A stretch of 52,685 nucleotides of DNA, from contig NZ_LR134432.1 in NCBI RefSeq assembly GCF_900637865.1, positions 1 through 52,685 of the forward strand, in the 5' to 3' direction. Made by a program: the position numbers and the translations under genes. This DNA is from Legionella adelaidensis (GTDB taxonomy: Bacteria > Pseudomonadota > Gammaproteobacteria > Legionellales > Legionellaceae). Below are positions 37,201 through 45,984 of the stretch, piece by piece. The notes beneath the pieces are model-generated. The model was not told where the DNA came from and did not search any database. It was given only the letters and a program-made list of their open reading frames with translations. The number at the start of each line of letters is the position of its first letter. Position 1 is the first letter of the stretch.

Positions 37201-37938
37201 ATGAACCTCTCCAATATTCGCATTATTCTTATCGCAACCACCCATCCTGGAAATATAGGGTCAACCGCCCGCGCTATGAAAACTATGGGCCTTAGCGATC
37301 TTTATTTAGTGGCCCCTAAAATGTTTCCTCATTTAAAAGCATATGAAATGGCTGCAGGTGCCGAAGATATTTTACATGCTGCAAAAGTTGTTCCCTCGCT
37401 CTCGGAAGCTCTAAAAGATTGTGAAATAGCATTAGCAACTAGTGCGAGAGCACGAGAAATTGGTTTGCCGGGGTTTACTCCATCCCAAGCGGCAAGTTTT
37501 ATTGCGGAACAAAAAAATAATTCCACCGTTGCGATAGTTTTTGGTAGGGAGCATGCAGGATTAACCAATGAAGAACTTCTCCAATGCCAGTACCATATCA
37601 ATATCCCCAGTAATCCCGAATACAGCTCTTTAAATTTATCACAGGCAGTTCAAATTATTGCTTATGAAATACGCATGAAGTGTTTAAACCCGGAAATTAA
37701 CGTTGCAACTAATAAGTCAGAAAAAGCCACGCTGGATGAAATAGAGCAATTTCATAGGCATTTACAGGAAGTCCTATTAGAAATTGGTTTTTTAAAACCA
37801 AGTAACCCAAAAAAATTAATCCAGCGTTTGCGCCGTTTATTCAACCGAGCTAAGCTGGAAAAGATAGAAGTGAATATTTTGCGCGGGATATTGAGCCAGG
37901 TTCAATATTGCTTGCAGTTAAAAAAGAGAGACGAATAG
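37201..37938 (+). CDS. trmJ: tRNA (cytidine/uridine-2'-O)-methyltransferase TrmJ
   Basis: SPOUT methyltransferase that modifies position 32 of several tRNAs. 245 residues with IRIILIATTHPGNIGSTARAMKTMGL, the knot motif VAIVFGREHAGLTNEEL and LNLSQAVQIIAYEIR. Stop codon and iscS start are adjacent (0 nt), so the two are cotranscribed; trmJ-isc linkage is common in gammaproteobacteria. Confidence 0.95.
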   Translation: MNLSNIRIILIATTHPGNIGSTARAMKTMGLSDLYLVAPKMFPHLKAYEMAAGAEDILHAAKVVPSLSEALKDCEIALATSARAREIGLPGFTPSQAASFIAEQKNNSTVAIVFGREHAGLTNEELLQCQYHINIPSNPEYSSLNLSQAVQIIAYEIRMKCLNPEINVATNKSEKATLDEIEQFHRHLQEVLLEIGFLKPSNPKKLIQRLRRLFNRAKLEKIEVNILRGILSQVQYCLQLKKRDE

Positions 37939-39102
37939 ATGGTAAAACGGCCTATATATTTCGATTACATGGCCACTACTCCTGTAGATCCTCGTGTGAT
38001 TCAAAAGATGATTCAATATATGGGGCCTGATGGTATCTTCGGTAATGCCGCCTCAGTTACCCATGAATATGGCTTAAAAGCCGCAGAAGCAGTAGCGCGT
38101 GCTCGCCAGCAGGTAGCCGATGTAATAGGGGCCAGCCCTGAAGAGATTGTGTTTACCTCTGGAGCAACAGAAGCTATCAATCTAGCCATTCTCGGTAGTG
38201 CGCGATTTTACCAGCGCAAAGGGAAGCATGTGATTACCGTATCTACTGAACATAAAGCCGTACTAGATAGTTTTAAACAATTAGAACGAGAAAATTTTAC
38301 GGTTACTTATTTAAAACCACTAGAAGATGGATTAATTAGTTTCGAAGAGCTAAAAAAGGCAGTACGTCCTGACACCATTTTAGTTTCAGTAATGCACGTG
38401 AATAATGAAATTGGGGTGATTCAAGATATTCAAGCTATTGGTGAGTATTTAAAAGATAAAGGGGTTGTCTTTCATGTAGATGCAGCCCAAAGTATCGGAA
38501 AATTACCTATAAGGGTTAGAGATTTGGCAGTGAACTTAATGTCATTCTCTGCCCATAAAAATTATGGTCCTAAAGGAGTGGGAGGCTTATTCGTACGGCA
38601 AAAACCGCGTACGCGTCTTAGCCCTCTTAGTTATGGAGGTGGGCAAGAAGGTGGTTTACGGGCTGGAACCTTGGCTACACATCAAATTGTAGGAATGGGG
38701 GAAGCCTTTTTTATTGCCGAGAAAGAACGAGAGCAAGAGCAAGCAAGAATTTTAAAATTGCGCAGAAAATTATGGCATGGAATAAAACATTTACCTTTTA
38801 CTTACTTAAATGGTAGTGAAGAGCAGCGCGTTGCTGGCAATTTAAATATTACATTTAAAGGGCTAGCCGGTGAAGATATATTAATTGCTTTAAAGGATTT
38901 GGCTATTTCAACTTTGTCTGCTTGTTCTTCTGCGGTTTTAAAAGCTTCTTATGTGTTACAGGCCATTGGGCTTAGTGAAGAAGATGCCCACAGTTCTATT
39001 CGTATAGCCATTGGACGTTTTACAACTGAAGAAGATATAGACAGAGCCATTCAAATCATCAATCAGGAAATACCGAAATTGCGGGAAATGTCTGGAAGTT
39101 GA
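37939..39102 (+). CDS. iscS: IscS-like cysteine desulfurase lacking the IscU-docking tail
   Basis: PLP enzyme that takes sulfur from cysteine as a persulfide. 387 residues (IscS has about 404). PLP-binding Lys207 is in [12 protein letters not shown] and the persulfide Cys329 in [17 protein letters not shown]. The usual GGGHERGMRSGT reads [12 protein letters not shown] here. The protein stops at LREMSGS where IscS goes on with the segment that touches IscU. No iscR, iscU, hscBA or fdx is next to it, so this may be a paralogue serving tRNA thiolation or another acceptor. Confidence 0.85.
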   Translation: MVKRPIYFDYMATTPVDPRVIQKMIQYMGPDGIFGNAASVTHEYGLKAAEAVARARQQVADVIGASPEEIVFTSGATEAINLAILGSARFYQRKGKHVITVSTEHKAVLDSFKQLERENFTVTYLKPLEDGLISFEELKKAVRPDTILVSVMHVNNEIGVIQDIQAIGEYLKDKGVVFHVDAAQSIGKLPIRVRDLAVNLMSFSAHKNYGPKGVGGLFVRQKPRTRLSPLSYGGGQEGGLRAGTLATHQIVGMGEAFFIAEKEREQEQARILKLRRKLWHGIKHLPFTYLNGSEEQRVAGNLNITFKGLAGEDILIALKDLAISTLSACSSAVLKASYVLQAIGLSEEDAHSSIRIAIGRFTTEEDIDRAIQIINQEIPKLREMSGS

Positions 39103-39213
39103 TGCCAAAGACTCGACAATTTAACGAGTTATAATAATGAGTAAACGGCGTCTATTTTTCCTATCCATAAAATCCTGGTGTATACTACAATTAATATTTT
39201 GTCGGAAATGTAC

Positions 39214-39573
39214 ATGTCAGATGTTATTCAAGTAAACAGTAGCAAAAAAGAAATTGTTTTTACCGAATCGGCTTTAAAATATATTGCAAGTTATTTGCAA
39301 AAACAAGGCGGCAAGGGAATCCGTTTGTCTGTGAAAAAAACAGGCTGTTCAGGTTTGTCTTATGTAGTAGAGTATGTAGCAGAACCTTCGGATAAAGATA
39401 TCGTTAGTGCTTTAGCAAATGATTATTTATTGTGTATAGATAAAAATAGCTATCCATACCTGCAAGGAATGATGGTGGATTATGTCAAACAAGGACTGAA
39501 TACTAAATTTGTATTTAATAATCCTAATCAAACAGGCCAATGTGGTTGTGGGGAAAGTTTTACCGTGGGGTAA
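39214..39573 (+). CDS. iscA: A-type iron-sulfur carrier protein
   Basis: HesB/IscA-fold carrier that passes Fe-S clusters or iron to apo-proteins. 119 residues from ATG 39214 (MSDVIQVNSSKKEIVF), with the three conserved cysteines: KKTGCSGLSYVVEY and GQCGCGESF near the C-terminus. A start at 39178 would add twelve unconserved residues. It follows iscS by 111 nt. It could equally be SufA or ErpA by sequence; the name rests on the neighbour. Confidence 0.85.
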   Translation: MSDVIQVNSSKKEIVFTESALKYIASYLQKQGGKGIRLSVKKTGCSGLSYVVEYVAEPSDKDIVSALANDYLLCIDKNSYPYLQGMMVDYVKQGLNTKFVFNNPNQTGQCGCGESFTVG

Positions 39574-39586
39574 TACTTCCCTACGG
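39559..39586 (+). terminator. Hairpin over the iscA stop codon
   Basis: ACCGTGGGG and CCCTACGGT (one G-T pair) form a 9-bp stem with an 8-nt loop that includes the stop codon. Confidence 0.4.
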
Positions 39587-39670
39587 TGACCTGTTAATTA
39601 AAGTTTGCAATTGAAGTAGGCTGATGAGCAGGCCCACCAAAAAGATAGCTGGACCACCTGTCAATTACAA

Positions 39671-40273
39671 TTAACTTCCTCCGTACCCCGACATTGGAGC
39701 AGCAGCCGCTGCTGCTGGCTCTTCTATACGGCACTTTAAAACTCGGCTCATGTAGGAGCACAAAGAGCTAAAAAATGTTGGAAAATCAGTTAATTCATTA
39801 AATCTTGCTTCTAATTTTTCATCATGTGCTTTTTTAGTATTATAAAATGAGCTAAATTCTTCTCGTTGCTCATCGGAAAGGGAGGTTTGAAGTATTTCCT
39901 CTACCCCTTGCAACATAGTCTCTAGGGTTTTGCGTTCTTTACCTATTTCCTCAAGCTCCCTCTTGCAAATTATTTCTGCGATCTCTTCAATGCTTAAGCC
40001 GTGATACGCGTCCTCTTTAGCATGTTGAAAAATTCTTCTAATGTACCACTCCAGTGTTCCTCTTCGATAGGCTCGCATAATCACGGCCGAAGCTGAACAT
40101 CGCTCTTCTTCGGCTTGCTGTTTTTTAGGCGAATTACTACTTGGGGTCGCTCTGGCTTTGCGATGAAAAAAATTATACTCATGAGTATATTTGGAAATAA
40201 TTTTTTCCAGCGTTTCATAAACCTCTTGGATATCAATTTCCCCGGGTCTTTCTCGACGTAAACTTCTAAGCAT
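39671..40273 (-). CDS. Hypothetical helical protein (200 aa)
   Basis: Not recognised. Charged and predicted mostly helical: basic start (LRSLRRERPGE), helix and coiled-coil stretches rich in Glu/Lys (IAEIICKRELEEIGKERKTL), then a Pro/Ala/Gly tail (EEPAAAAAAPMSGYGGS). No signal peptide or membrane segment. AAAGG lies before ATG. A Glu-rich block ahead of a flexible tail is sometimes seen in Dot/Icm substrates, but that is weak evidence. Convergent with iscA, divergent from fis. Confidence 0.6.
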   Translation of the reverse strand: MLRSLRRERPGEIDIQEVYETLEKIISKYTHEYNFFHRKARATPSSNSPKKQQAEEERCSASAVIMRAYRRGTLEWYIRRIFQHAKEDAYHGLSIEEIAEIICKRELEEIGKERKTLETMLQGVEEILQTSLSDEQREEFSSFYNTKKAHDEKLEARFNELTDFPTFFSSLCSYMSRVLKCRIEEPAAAAAAPMSGYGGS

Positions 40274-40479
40274 TAGTAAACCTTTTTAAAGAAATTAAAC
40301 AATTATTAGATTACTATGACGTAATTTGCATTATTTTACTATCTGATTAATAATGCACCGCAATTGATAGAAAGTAAACATGAATATTATTTTGTGTTTT
40401 TATTATATTCAAAACGATTGATATTTCATCTGAAATTTTCTTAAGCTTCCCTTAATAAATGAGTATCAATAAAACAATA

Positions 40480-40508
40480 TTTACACTCTTTGAGATATTT
40501 GATACTAT
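40480..40508 (+). promoter_or_regulatory. Sigma70 promoter of fis
   Basis: TTTACA (40480-40485), exactly 17 nt, and TACTAT (40503-40508), followed by AGCCC at the expected start point, a GC-rich discriminator of the kind that makes promoters sensitive to ppGpp. The rest of the 306-nt gap (40274-40579) is very AT-rich, as often upstream of fis, and shows no gene. Confidence 0.6.
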
Positions 40509-40579
40509 ATAGCCCATGATGCTCTCGCAAAATACTTTTGGGAGGCTTTCAACTATTTAAAATATAAGTGGAGAAACAA

Positions 40580-40867
40580 ATGAGTGCAGTAATGCAAGAT
40601 GTTCAACAGACGAGCGAAGCTTTATCACTCCAAGTGATTAGCGCCGTTAAAAAGTATCTCACTGCAGTAAACAGCAAAGATGCAAATTTGAACTTATACC
40701 AATTAATCGTCGAAGAAGTAGAAGCGCCTCTTTTCCGCACGGTAATGGAGCTGACGCGTTACAATCAATCAAAAGCAGCTCGTGTATTAGGCGTAAGCCG
40801 CGGTACATTGCGCACGAAGCTAAAGCGTTATTTTGATGACGAATTTATTGGTACCCGCGACCTTTAA
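40580..40867 (+). CDS. fis: DNA-binding protein Fis
   Basis: Nucleoid protein and regulator that bends DNA. 95 residues from ATG 40580 (MSAVMQDVQ); GGAG lies just upstream, so the in-frame GTG at 40568 is not needed. The C-terminal helix-turn-helix is clear: FRTVMELTRYNQSKAARVLG then VSRGTLRTKLKRYF. The usual upstream partner dusB is absent. Legionella relatives carry several Fis paralogues, so this may be one of a set. rnpB follows on the same strand. Confidence 0.93.
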   Translation: MSAVMQDVQQTSEALSLQVISAVKKYLTAVNSKDANLNLYQLIVEEVEAPLFRTVMELTRYNQSKAARVLGVSRGTLRTKLKRYFDDEFIGTRDL

Positions 40868-40903
40868 TTCTGGTTTTTTGCTAAGCACTTTGCTATTCTT
40901 AAC

Positions 40904-41255
40904 ACCAGTCGGTCAGACAATCGCTTTTTGCTAAGGCAAAAGGAGGAAAGTCCGGGCTCCAGAGGGCAAAGTGCCAGGTAACGCCTGGGAGACGTGAGTC
41001 TACGGAAAGTGCCACAGAAAATATACCGCCTCATTAGAGGTAAGGGTGAAAAGGTGCGGTAAGAGCGCACCGCGCGTTTGGTAACAAACGTGGCAGGGAA
41101 AACCCCACTCGGAGCAAGACCAAATAGGGATCCAATGATTTATTCATACGCATGGCCCATGCGGGATCCGGGTAGGTCGCTTGAGGCAAATGGTGACATT
41201 TGTCCCAGATGAATGATTGTCCACGACAGAACCCGGCTTATCGACCGACTTTTAT
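40904..41255 (+). ncRNA. rnpB: RNase P RNA (bacterial type A)
   Basis: Catalytic RNA that trims the 5' ends of tRNA precursors. Conserved core pieces are present in order: GGAGGAAAGTCCGGGCTCC, GTGCCAGGTAACGCCTGG, GGTAAGGGTGAAAAGGTGCG, GTAAGAGCGCACCGCG, GGAGCAAGACCAAATAGGG and GATGAATGATTGTCCACGAC, with ACAGAACCCGGCTTATCG. The ends pair as P1 (AGTCGGTC at 40907 with GACCGACT at 41243), which fixes the limits within a few bases. About 350 nt, the normal size. A short T-rich run after P1 may end transcription. Confidence 0.96.
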
Positions 41256-41430
41256 TTGATAGAAAGATTAGACTAGTATTAAGTTTGGTTTCTTTAATAA
41301 CCTACTATCCTTCCTGCTAAAAATATATTTTCACCGCTATTTGGCGTTTAATAGGGTGATGAAGTTCTTAGCCTTGCCAATGTTAAAAACAAATCGTAGC
41401 ATGACTTAATTTTTTCAAGAGAGAAGTCTT

Positions 41431-42195
41431 ATGATGCTTTGTCTGGATGTGGGAAACTCCCATATTTATGGTGGTGTGTTTGAGGGAGAAGAGATTCGTT
41501 TACGTTTTCGGCATACCTCTAAAGTGAGTACCTCGGATGAGTTTGGAATTTTTTTAAAAAGTGTATTGCGGGAAAATGGGTGTTCTCCTGACGCTATAAA
41601 GAAAATTGCTATATGCTCTGTTGTTCCTCAACTGGATTATTCGCTTCGTTCAGCCTGTTTAAAATATTTCTCTGTAGAGCCCTTTTTTTTACAAGCGGGG
41701 GTTAAAACCGGGTTAAATATCAAATACCGTAACCCGATAGAAGTAGGGGCGGATCGTATTGCAAACGCTATTGCGGGAACCCACATTTATCCCAATAAGA
41801 ATTTAATTATTATTGATTTTGGTACCGCCACCACATTTTGTGCCATTAATGCTCAAAAATTTTACTTAGGTGGGGTGATATTACCGGGTGTCAGGCTCGC
41901 AGCGGATGCCTTGGCAAAAAATACTGCCAAGCTACCTCCGGTGGAGATTGTTAAGGTAGATCATATTATTGGACGTTCTACCATTGAAAGTATTCAATCC
42001 GGTATTTTCTATGGGGCTTTAGGTGCGTGCCGAGAACTTATCAGCCGCATCAAAAAGGAAACTTTCTCAGATCAAGAACCATTAGTTCTTGCTACAGGAG
42101 GTTTTGCTTCGTTGTTTGAAAATCAGAAAATTTATGATTACTTGGTTCCTGATTTAGTATTGCAAGGAATTAAGCTAGCTATTGAGATGAATTAG
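41431..42195 (+). CDS. coaX: Type III pantothenate kinase
   Basis: First step of coenzyme A synthesis; the type III enzyme needs a monovalent cation and resists pantothenamide feedback. 254 residues of the ASKHA fold: MMLCLDVGNSHIYGGVFEG (phosphate 1), NPIEVGADRIANAIAGTHIY, IIDFGTATTFCAINA (phosphate 2) and ATGGFASLF (adenosine). Ribosome site GAGAGAAG. No birA fusion or neighbour. Confidence 0.95.
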   Translation: MMLCLDVGNSHIYGGVFEGEEIRLRFRHTSKVSTSDEFGIFLKSVLRENGCSPDAIKKIAICSVVPQLDYSLRSACLKYFSVEPFFLQAGVKTGLNIKYRNPIEVGADRIANAIAGTHIYPNKNLIIIDFGTATTFCAINAQKFYLGGVILPGVRLAADALAKNTAKLPPVEIVKVDHIIGRSTIESIQSGIFYGALGACRELISRIKKETFSDQEPLVLATGGFASLFENQKIYDYLVPDLVLQGIKLAIEMN

Positions 42196-42247
42196 ATTTC
42201 TTCCTTCCATAAGATGAGCTATTTCTAGCCTTTTCAAAATAAGTGTA

Positions 42248-42303
42248 GGTGGCGCCGAGGTCGAACAGTCCTTCGGGTTTACGCGATGGCTTCGACGCCA
42301 CCT
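42248..42303. repeat. Hairpin repeat between coaX and mraZ
   Basis: AGGTGGCG at the left and CGCCACCT at the right, with GGTCGAA / TTCGA inside, form a long imperfect stem. Similar, more decayed copies appear at 3305 and 25440. It sits in the middle of the 312-nt coaX-mraZ gap, which otherwise holds only the mraZ promoter. Confidence 0.6.
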
Positions 42304-42410
42304 TGCCTTTATTACAACATATCTCGATTATCTGAAAACCTTATATCTGAACAAAATGATTTCTTCATAAACAAATTTTCCAATTATTTCAAAAAAAATG
42401 GGTTTTTTCC

Positions 42411-42440
42411 TTGACGATTGTAAAAATGTGTTTCTATAGT
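42411..42440 (+). promoter_or_regulatory. Sigma70 promoter of the mraZ-led division cluster
   Basis: TTGACG (42411-42416), an 18-nt spacer and TATAGT (42435-42440). The predicted start lies within the MraZ-type repeats that follow. Confidence 0.7.
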
Positions 42441-42445
42441 GTAAT

Positions 42446-42484
42446 AAAGTGGGTTAAAATGTTAAAAAAGTGGAGAAAAGTGGG
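42446..42484 (+). promoter_or_regulatory. MraZ operator (AAAGTGGN repeats)
   Basis: AAAGTGGG at 42446-42453, AAAGTGGA at 42467-42474 and AAAGTGGG at 42477-42484. The spacings (21 and 10 nt) put them on one DNA face, and a weaker TGTT lies in the gap at the missing 10-nt step. MraZ is known to bind such TGGGN direct repeats before its own gene and repress the cluster. Confidence 0.75.
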
Positions 42485-42507
42485 AAGAGATTCCCTGATT
42501 TAAAATC

Positions 42508-42963
42508 ATGTTTCGTGGGATTAATGCAATTACATTGGATGCTAAAGGTCGATTTGCCGTGCCCACACGGTATCGTGAGGCTTTAGGTAATGACCATGCT
42601 TCTCTTGTAGTGACCATTGATACTGAGGAAACATGTTTGCTGCTCTACCCTGCCAGAGCTTGGCAAGTAATCGAAGACAATCTTCAGCGCTTGCCAAGTT
42701 TTAATGCTGCTGCTCGCCGTATTCAGCGCTTGCTCATCGGGCATGCGACGGATGTGGAAGTAGATAGTAATGGCAGGGTTTTATTACCTCCTTTGCTGCG
42801 TGAGCATGCAAAGTTAGATAAAAAAGTGGTGCTTATTGGGCAAGGAAATAAATTTGAGGTTTGGGACGAAGGTTTATGGCAGTCCCGACGTGAAAGGTGG
42901 CTAGAAGAAGAAGCGTCTCGAGAAGATGGACTACCTGACGAGATGAAAACATTTTCTCTTTAA
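42508..42963 (+). CDS. mraZ: Transcriptional regulator MraZ
   Basis: AbrB-fold DNA-binding protein that represses the division and cell wall cluster. 151 residues with two SpoVT/AbrB-like repeats: MFRGINAITLDAKGRFAVPT and ATDVEVDSNGRVLLPPLLRE (DxxGR in both). The start matches the family (MFRG) although no ribosome site stands before it; a short GGGAA / TTCCC hairpin lies 10-25 nt upstream. Confidence 0.95.
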   Translation: MFRGINAITLDAKGRFAVPTRYREALGNDHASLVVTIDTEETCLLLYPARAWQVIEDNLQRLPSFNAAARRIQRLLIGHATDVEVDSNGRVLLPPLLREHAKLDKKVVLIGQGNKFEVWDEGLWQSRRERWLEEEASREDGLPDEMKTFSL

Positions 42964-42975
42964 TAGGAGAGTAAA

Positions 42976-43053
42976 GTGGATTTGGCATGTTTACCTTTTC
43001 GTAACATAACACATCCCGTGTTTCATCTAACGTCTTCAATTATGGAAAATTAA
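42976..43053 (+). CDS. Possible 25-aa leader ORF before rsmH
   Basis: A GTG start with a strong ribosome site (TAGGAGAGTAAA-GTG) opens a 25-codon frame ([16 protein letters not shown] and on) that ends TAA at 43053, two bases before the rsmH ATG. It is not in frame with rsmH. rsmH itself has only a weak site, so translation may be coupled through this small frame. No known family. Confidence 0.4.
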   Translation: MDLACLPFRNITHPVFHLTSSIMEN

Positions 43054-43055
43054 TT

Positions 43056-43982
43056 ATGACCGCACATTCTCCGGTCTTATTGCAAGAATCAATCCAAGCT
43101 TTGGAAATAAAAGACAATGGAATATATATTGATGGGACCTTTGGCCGCGGTGGCCATAGCCGCTCTATACTTAATGCTTTAAATGAAAATGGCCGTCTTA
43201 TTGCAATTGATAAAGACGAGCAAGCGATAGCTTTTGCTGGAAATCGATTCGCAAAAGACCCGCGTTTTCAAATCGTACATGGTTCATTTGCGGAAATAGG
43301 TAATATCGCCAAAAAACTAGAAATATTTGGCAAAGTTAATGGTATTTTACTCGATTTAGGCGTTTCTTCTCCGCAGTTAGATGAAGCAGCTAGAGGTTTC
43401 AGTTTTATGCAAAGCGGTTCCTTGGATATGCGTATGAATCAAACCAAAGGTTTCACCGCGGCTCAATGGATAAATAAAGCTGAGGCTAAAGAAATGGCTT
43501 CTGTGTTTAAAGAGTACGGGGAAGAAAAGTTTGCTAATCGGATTGCCAATGCGATTGCAAGAGAGCGCGAAAATAAGTCCATAGAAACCACTGCGGAACT
43601 TGCTGAAATTGTAAAAGCAGCAAACCCCAAGTGGGAAAAGCACAAACATCCGGCAACCCGCGTCTTCCAAGCCATTCGTATTTTTATCAATCAAGAGTTG
43701 GAAGATTTAAAAGCCTGCTTGCACCAGTCCCTTGATGTTTTAGAAGCAGGTGGCCGACTTGCAGTTATTAGTTTCCATTCTTTAGAAGATCGTATTGTAA
43801 AAGATTTTATGCGATCCCAAGAAAAAGGGCCCGAAATTCCCCCGGGAGTTCCTGTTAGACATATAGATATAAAAACCAACTTTCGTCGTATTGGAAAAGC
43901 AATAAAACCAAACGAACAAGAAATTTCCCAAAACGTTCGCGCGCGCAGTGCAGTACTTAGAATAGGAGAAAAAATAGCATGA
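43056..43982 (+). CDS. rsmH: 16S rRNA (cytosine1402-N4)-methyltransferase
   Basis: Modifies C1402 in the ribosomal P site. 308 residues with [15 protein letters not shown], the SAM motif [36 protein letters not shown], and [16 protein letters not shown] with [11 protein letters not shown] at the end. Overlaps ftsL by 4 nt (ATGA). Confidence 0.97.
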   Translation: MTAHSPVLLQESIQALEIKDNGIYIDGTFGRGGHSRSILNALNENGRLIAIDKDEQAIAFAGNRFAKDPRFQIVHGSFAEIGNIAKKLEIFGKVNGILLDLGVSSPQLDEAARGFSFMQSGSLDMRMNQTKGFTAAQWINKAEAKEMASVFKEYGEEKFANRIANAIARERENKSIETTAELAEIVKAANPKWEKHKHPATRVFQAIRIFINQELEDLKACLHQSLDVLEAGGRLAVISFHSLEDRIVKDFMRSQEKGPEIPPGVPVRHIDIKTNFRRIGKAIKPNEQEISQNVRARSAVLRIGEKIA

Positions 43983-44317
43983 ATGCTGCAGCTAAAGTTA
44001 TCAATCAAAGTAATTTTTTTACTGGTCATTGGGCGCAAATACGTGTGTCCAAACGGCTATGTATGCAAATTATTTTAATTATTTCTGTATTATTGAGCGC
44101 TCTTGCTGTAATTTATATCACCAATTTACATAGGATAACTTTTAGTCAATTGCAAAGCGCTGAACAACAAACCCACCAATTACAATTGCAGTGGGGACAA
44201 TTATTGCTAGAGCAAGCAAGCTTGGCAACGCCTGCGAGAGTACAAGAATTAGCAACTGAAAAATTGCATATGGTTATTCCTTCGGATAAACAAGCTTTTA
44301 TTTTACGGTTACGATGA
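43979..44317 (+). CDS. ftsL: Cell division protein FtsL
   Basis: Bitopic divisome protein of the FtsQLB complex. 112 residues: cytoplasmic start, one membrane helix (about 28-49, [20 protein letters not shown]), and a periplasmic heptad coiled coil ([20 protein letters not shown]) ending [14 protein letters not shown]. Overlaps rsmH and ftsI by 4 nt each. Confidence 0.9.
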   Translation: MNAAAKVINQSNFFTGHWAQIRVSKRLCMQIILIISVLLSALAVIYITNLHRITFSQLQSAEQQTHQLQLQWGQLLLEQASLATPARVQELATEKLHMVIPSDKQAFILRLR

Positions 44318-45984
44318 AAATTAAGGGTCACCAAGCAAGGCTACTCGTTGTTGCAAGCTTTTTTTTGCTGTTGTTAGGAATACTAATCTGGCGCATGCAT
44401 GATTTGACTGTTTTAAATCGCCAATTTTTACAAGGACAAGGAGACGCACGTAGTTTACGTATTATTGATATACCTGCTTACCGCGGGATGATTACCGATA
44501 GGGAAGGAGCTCCTTTAGCCGTAAGCACACCAGTAAAATCTTTATGGATTAACCCTAAAACTTTTACCGCTTCCAAAAAACAGTTAAAAGAATTAGCAGA
44601 ACTCTTAAAAACTACCCCCCAACAAATTACGAAACATATCGATAGCGCGAAAACTCGCGAATTTATTTATTTGCAACGGCAAGTTCCGCCAACGGTGGCA
44701 AAGCAAATTGAAGCTTTGGATATCCCTGGACTTAATTTTCAGCAAGAATTTAAACGTTACTACCCACAAGGAGAGTGTACAGCTCAATTAGTGGGCTTTA
44801 CTAATGTCGATGATAACGGGATTGAAGGAATGGAGCTCGCTTATCAAACGTGGCTCAAGGGTGAAAGTGGTAAAAAGAAAGTCGTTAAAGATCGCCTAGG
44901 GCAAGTTATTGAAGAGCTGGGTGTAATAAAAGAACCGCGGCCAGGAAATGAGCTAAAACTTAGTATTGATCGAAGGATCCAATATTTTGCATACCATGAA
45001 TTACAAGACACGGTTACTAAGTATGCAGCAAAATCTGGCTCGGTGGTGGTATTAGATACTCAAACAGGTGAAATATTGGCTATTGCCAATTCCCCTTCTT
45101 TTAATCCGAATGTTCGTAATCGTTATGATTTAGATAGTTATCGCAATAAAGCCATTACTGATGCGTTTGAGCCAGGATCGGTTATTAAACCTTTTAGTAT
45201 TGCAAGCGCGCTTGAAAGTGGGCAGTTTACTCCAAACACTATTATTGACACTAACCCAAGCAGAATGCTGGTTCACGGGCATATTATCAGGGACATTCAT
45301 AATTATGGCGTTTTAGATGTTACCGGCGTATTACAGCGTTCAAGTAACGTTGGGGTAACCAAAATGGTTTTAGCAAGTCCACCAGAGCAATTAATTGGTC
45401 TTTACACTCGGGCCGGGATTGGGCAAAGGACGGAGAGTGGTTATCCCGGAGAAAGTGAAGGTTCACTGATTAATATTAAAGATGCGAATCCTTTTGTTCA
45501 GGCCACGCTTGGTTTTGGCTATGGATTATCAGTAACGGCCTTACAGTTAGCTAAAAGTTACCTTATTTTTGCTAATCAAGGAAAATTAATCCCTATTTCA
45601 TTAATACACTACCCTAAACCTGTTGAAGCTTCCGAGGTTATCAAAGCAGAAACTGCCAATCAGGTTCTAACTATGATGGAGGCTGTGGTAGAGGCGGATG
45701 GAACGGGAAAGCAAGCACGTGTTCCAGGGTATCGCATTGCAGGAAAAACAGGAACCGCGCGTATTGCCGGAAAACAGGGGTATGAAGCGAATCGACATAT
45801 TGCTTCTTTTGTTGGAATTGCTCCGGTATCCAATCCAAGATTAATCGTGGCAGTGATTATTCAAGAGCCTAGCAAATTAGGATATTATGGAGGTGCGGTT
45901 GCAGCTCCTTTATTTTCAAAGGTTATGGGGGTTGCGCTACGAATGCTCGACGTACAACCAGATAACCCAACGAGACCACAATGA
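44314..45984 (+). CDS. ftsI: Septal peptidoglycan transpeptidase FtsI (PBP3)
   Basis: Cross-links septal peptidoglycan, the target of several beta-lactams. 556 residues: one N-terminal membrane helix, the PBP dimerisation domain (RGMITDREGAPLAVSTPVKS), and a transpeptidase domain with active-site SVIK in FEPGSVIKPFSIA, SSN in LQRSSNVGVTKM, and KTGT in IAGKTGTARIAG. Tight operon with ftsL and murE. Confidence 0.97.
   Translation: MKIKGHQARLLVVASFFLLLLGILIWRMHDLTVLNRQFLQGQGDARSLRIIDIPAYRGMITDREGAPLAVSTPVKSLWINPKTFTASKKQLKELAELLKTTPQQITKHIDSAKTREFIYLQRQVPPTVAKQIEALDIPGLNFQQEFKRYYPQGECTAQLVGFTNVDDNGIEGMELAYQTWLKGESGKKKVVKDRLGQVIEELGVIKEPRPGNELKLSIDRRIQYFAYHELQDTVTKYAAKSGSVVVLDTQTGEILAIANSPSFNPNVRNRYDLDSYRNKAITDAFEPGSVIKPFSIASALESGQFTPNTIIDTNPSRMLVHGHIIRDIHNYGVLDVTGVLQRSSNVGVTKMVLASPPEQLIGLYTRAGIGQRTESGYPGESEGSLINIKDANPFVQATLGFGYGLSVTALQLAKSYLIFANQGKLIPISLIHYPKPVEASEVIKAETANQVLTMMEAVVEADGTGKQARVPGYRIAGKTGTARIAGKQGYEANRHIASFVGIAPVSNPRLIVAVIIQEPSKLGYYGGAVAAPLFSKVMGVALRMLDVQPDNPTRPQ

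Noticed and set aside
40864-41070. Minus-strand ORF of 68 aa
   Set aside because: It lies over the start of rnpB, whose conserved RNA core explains the sequence.
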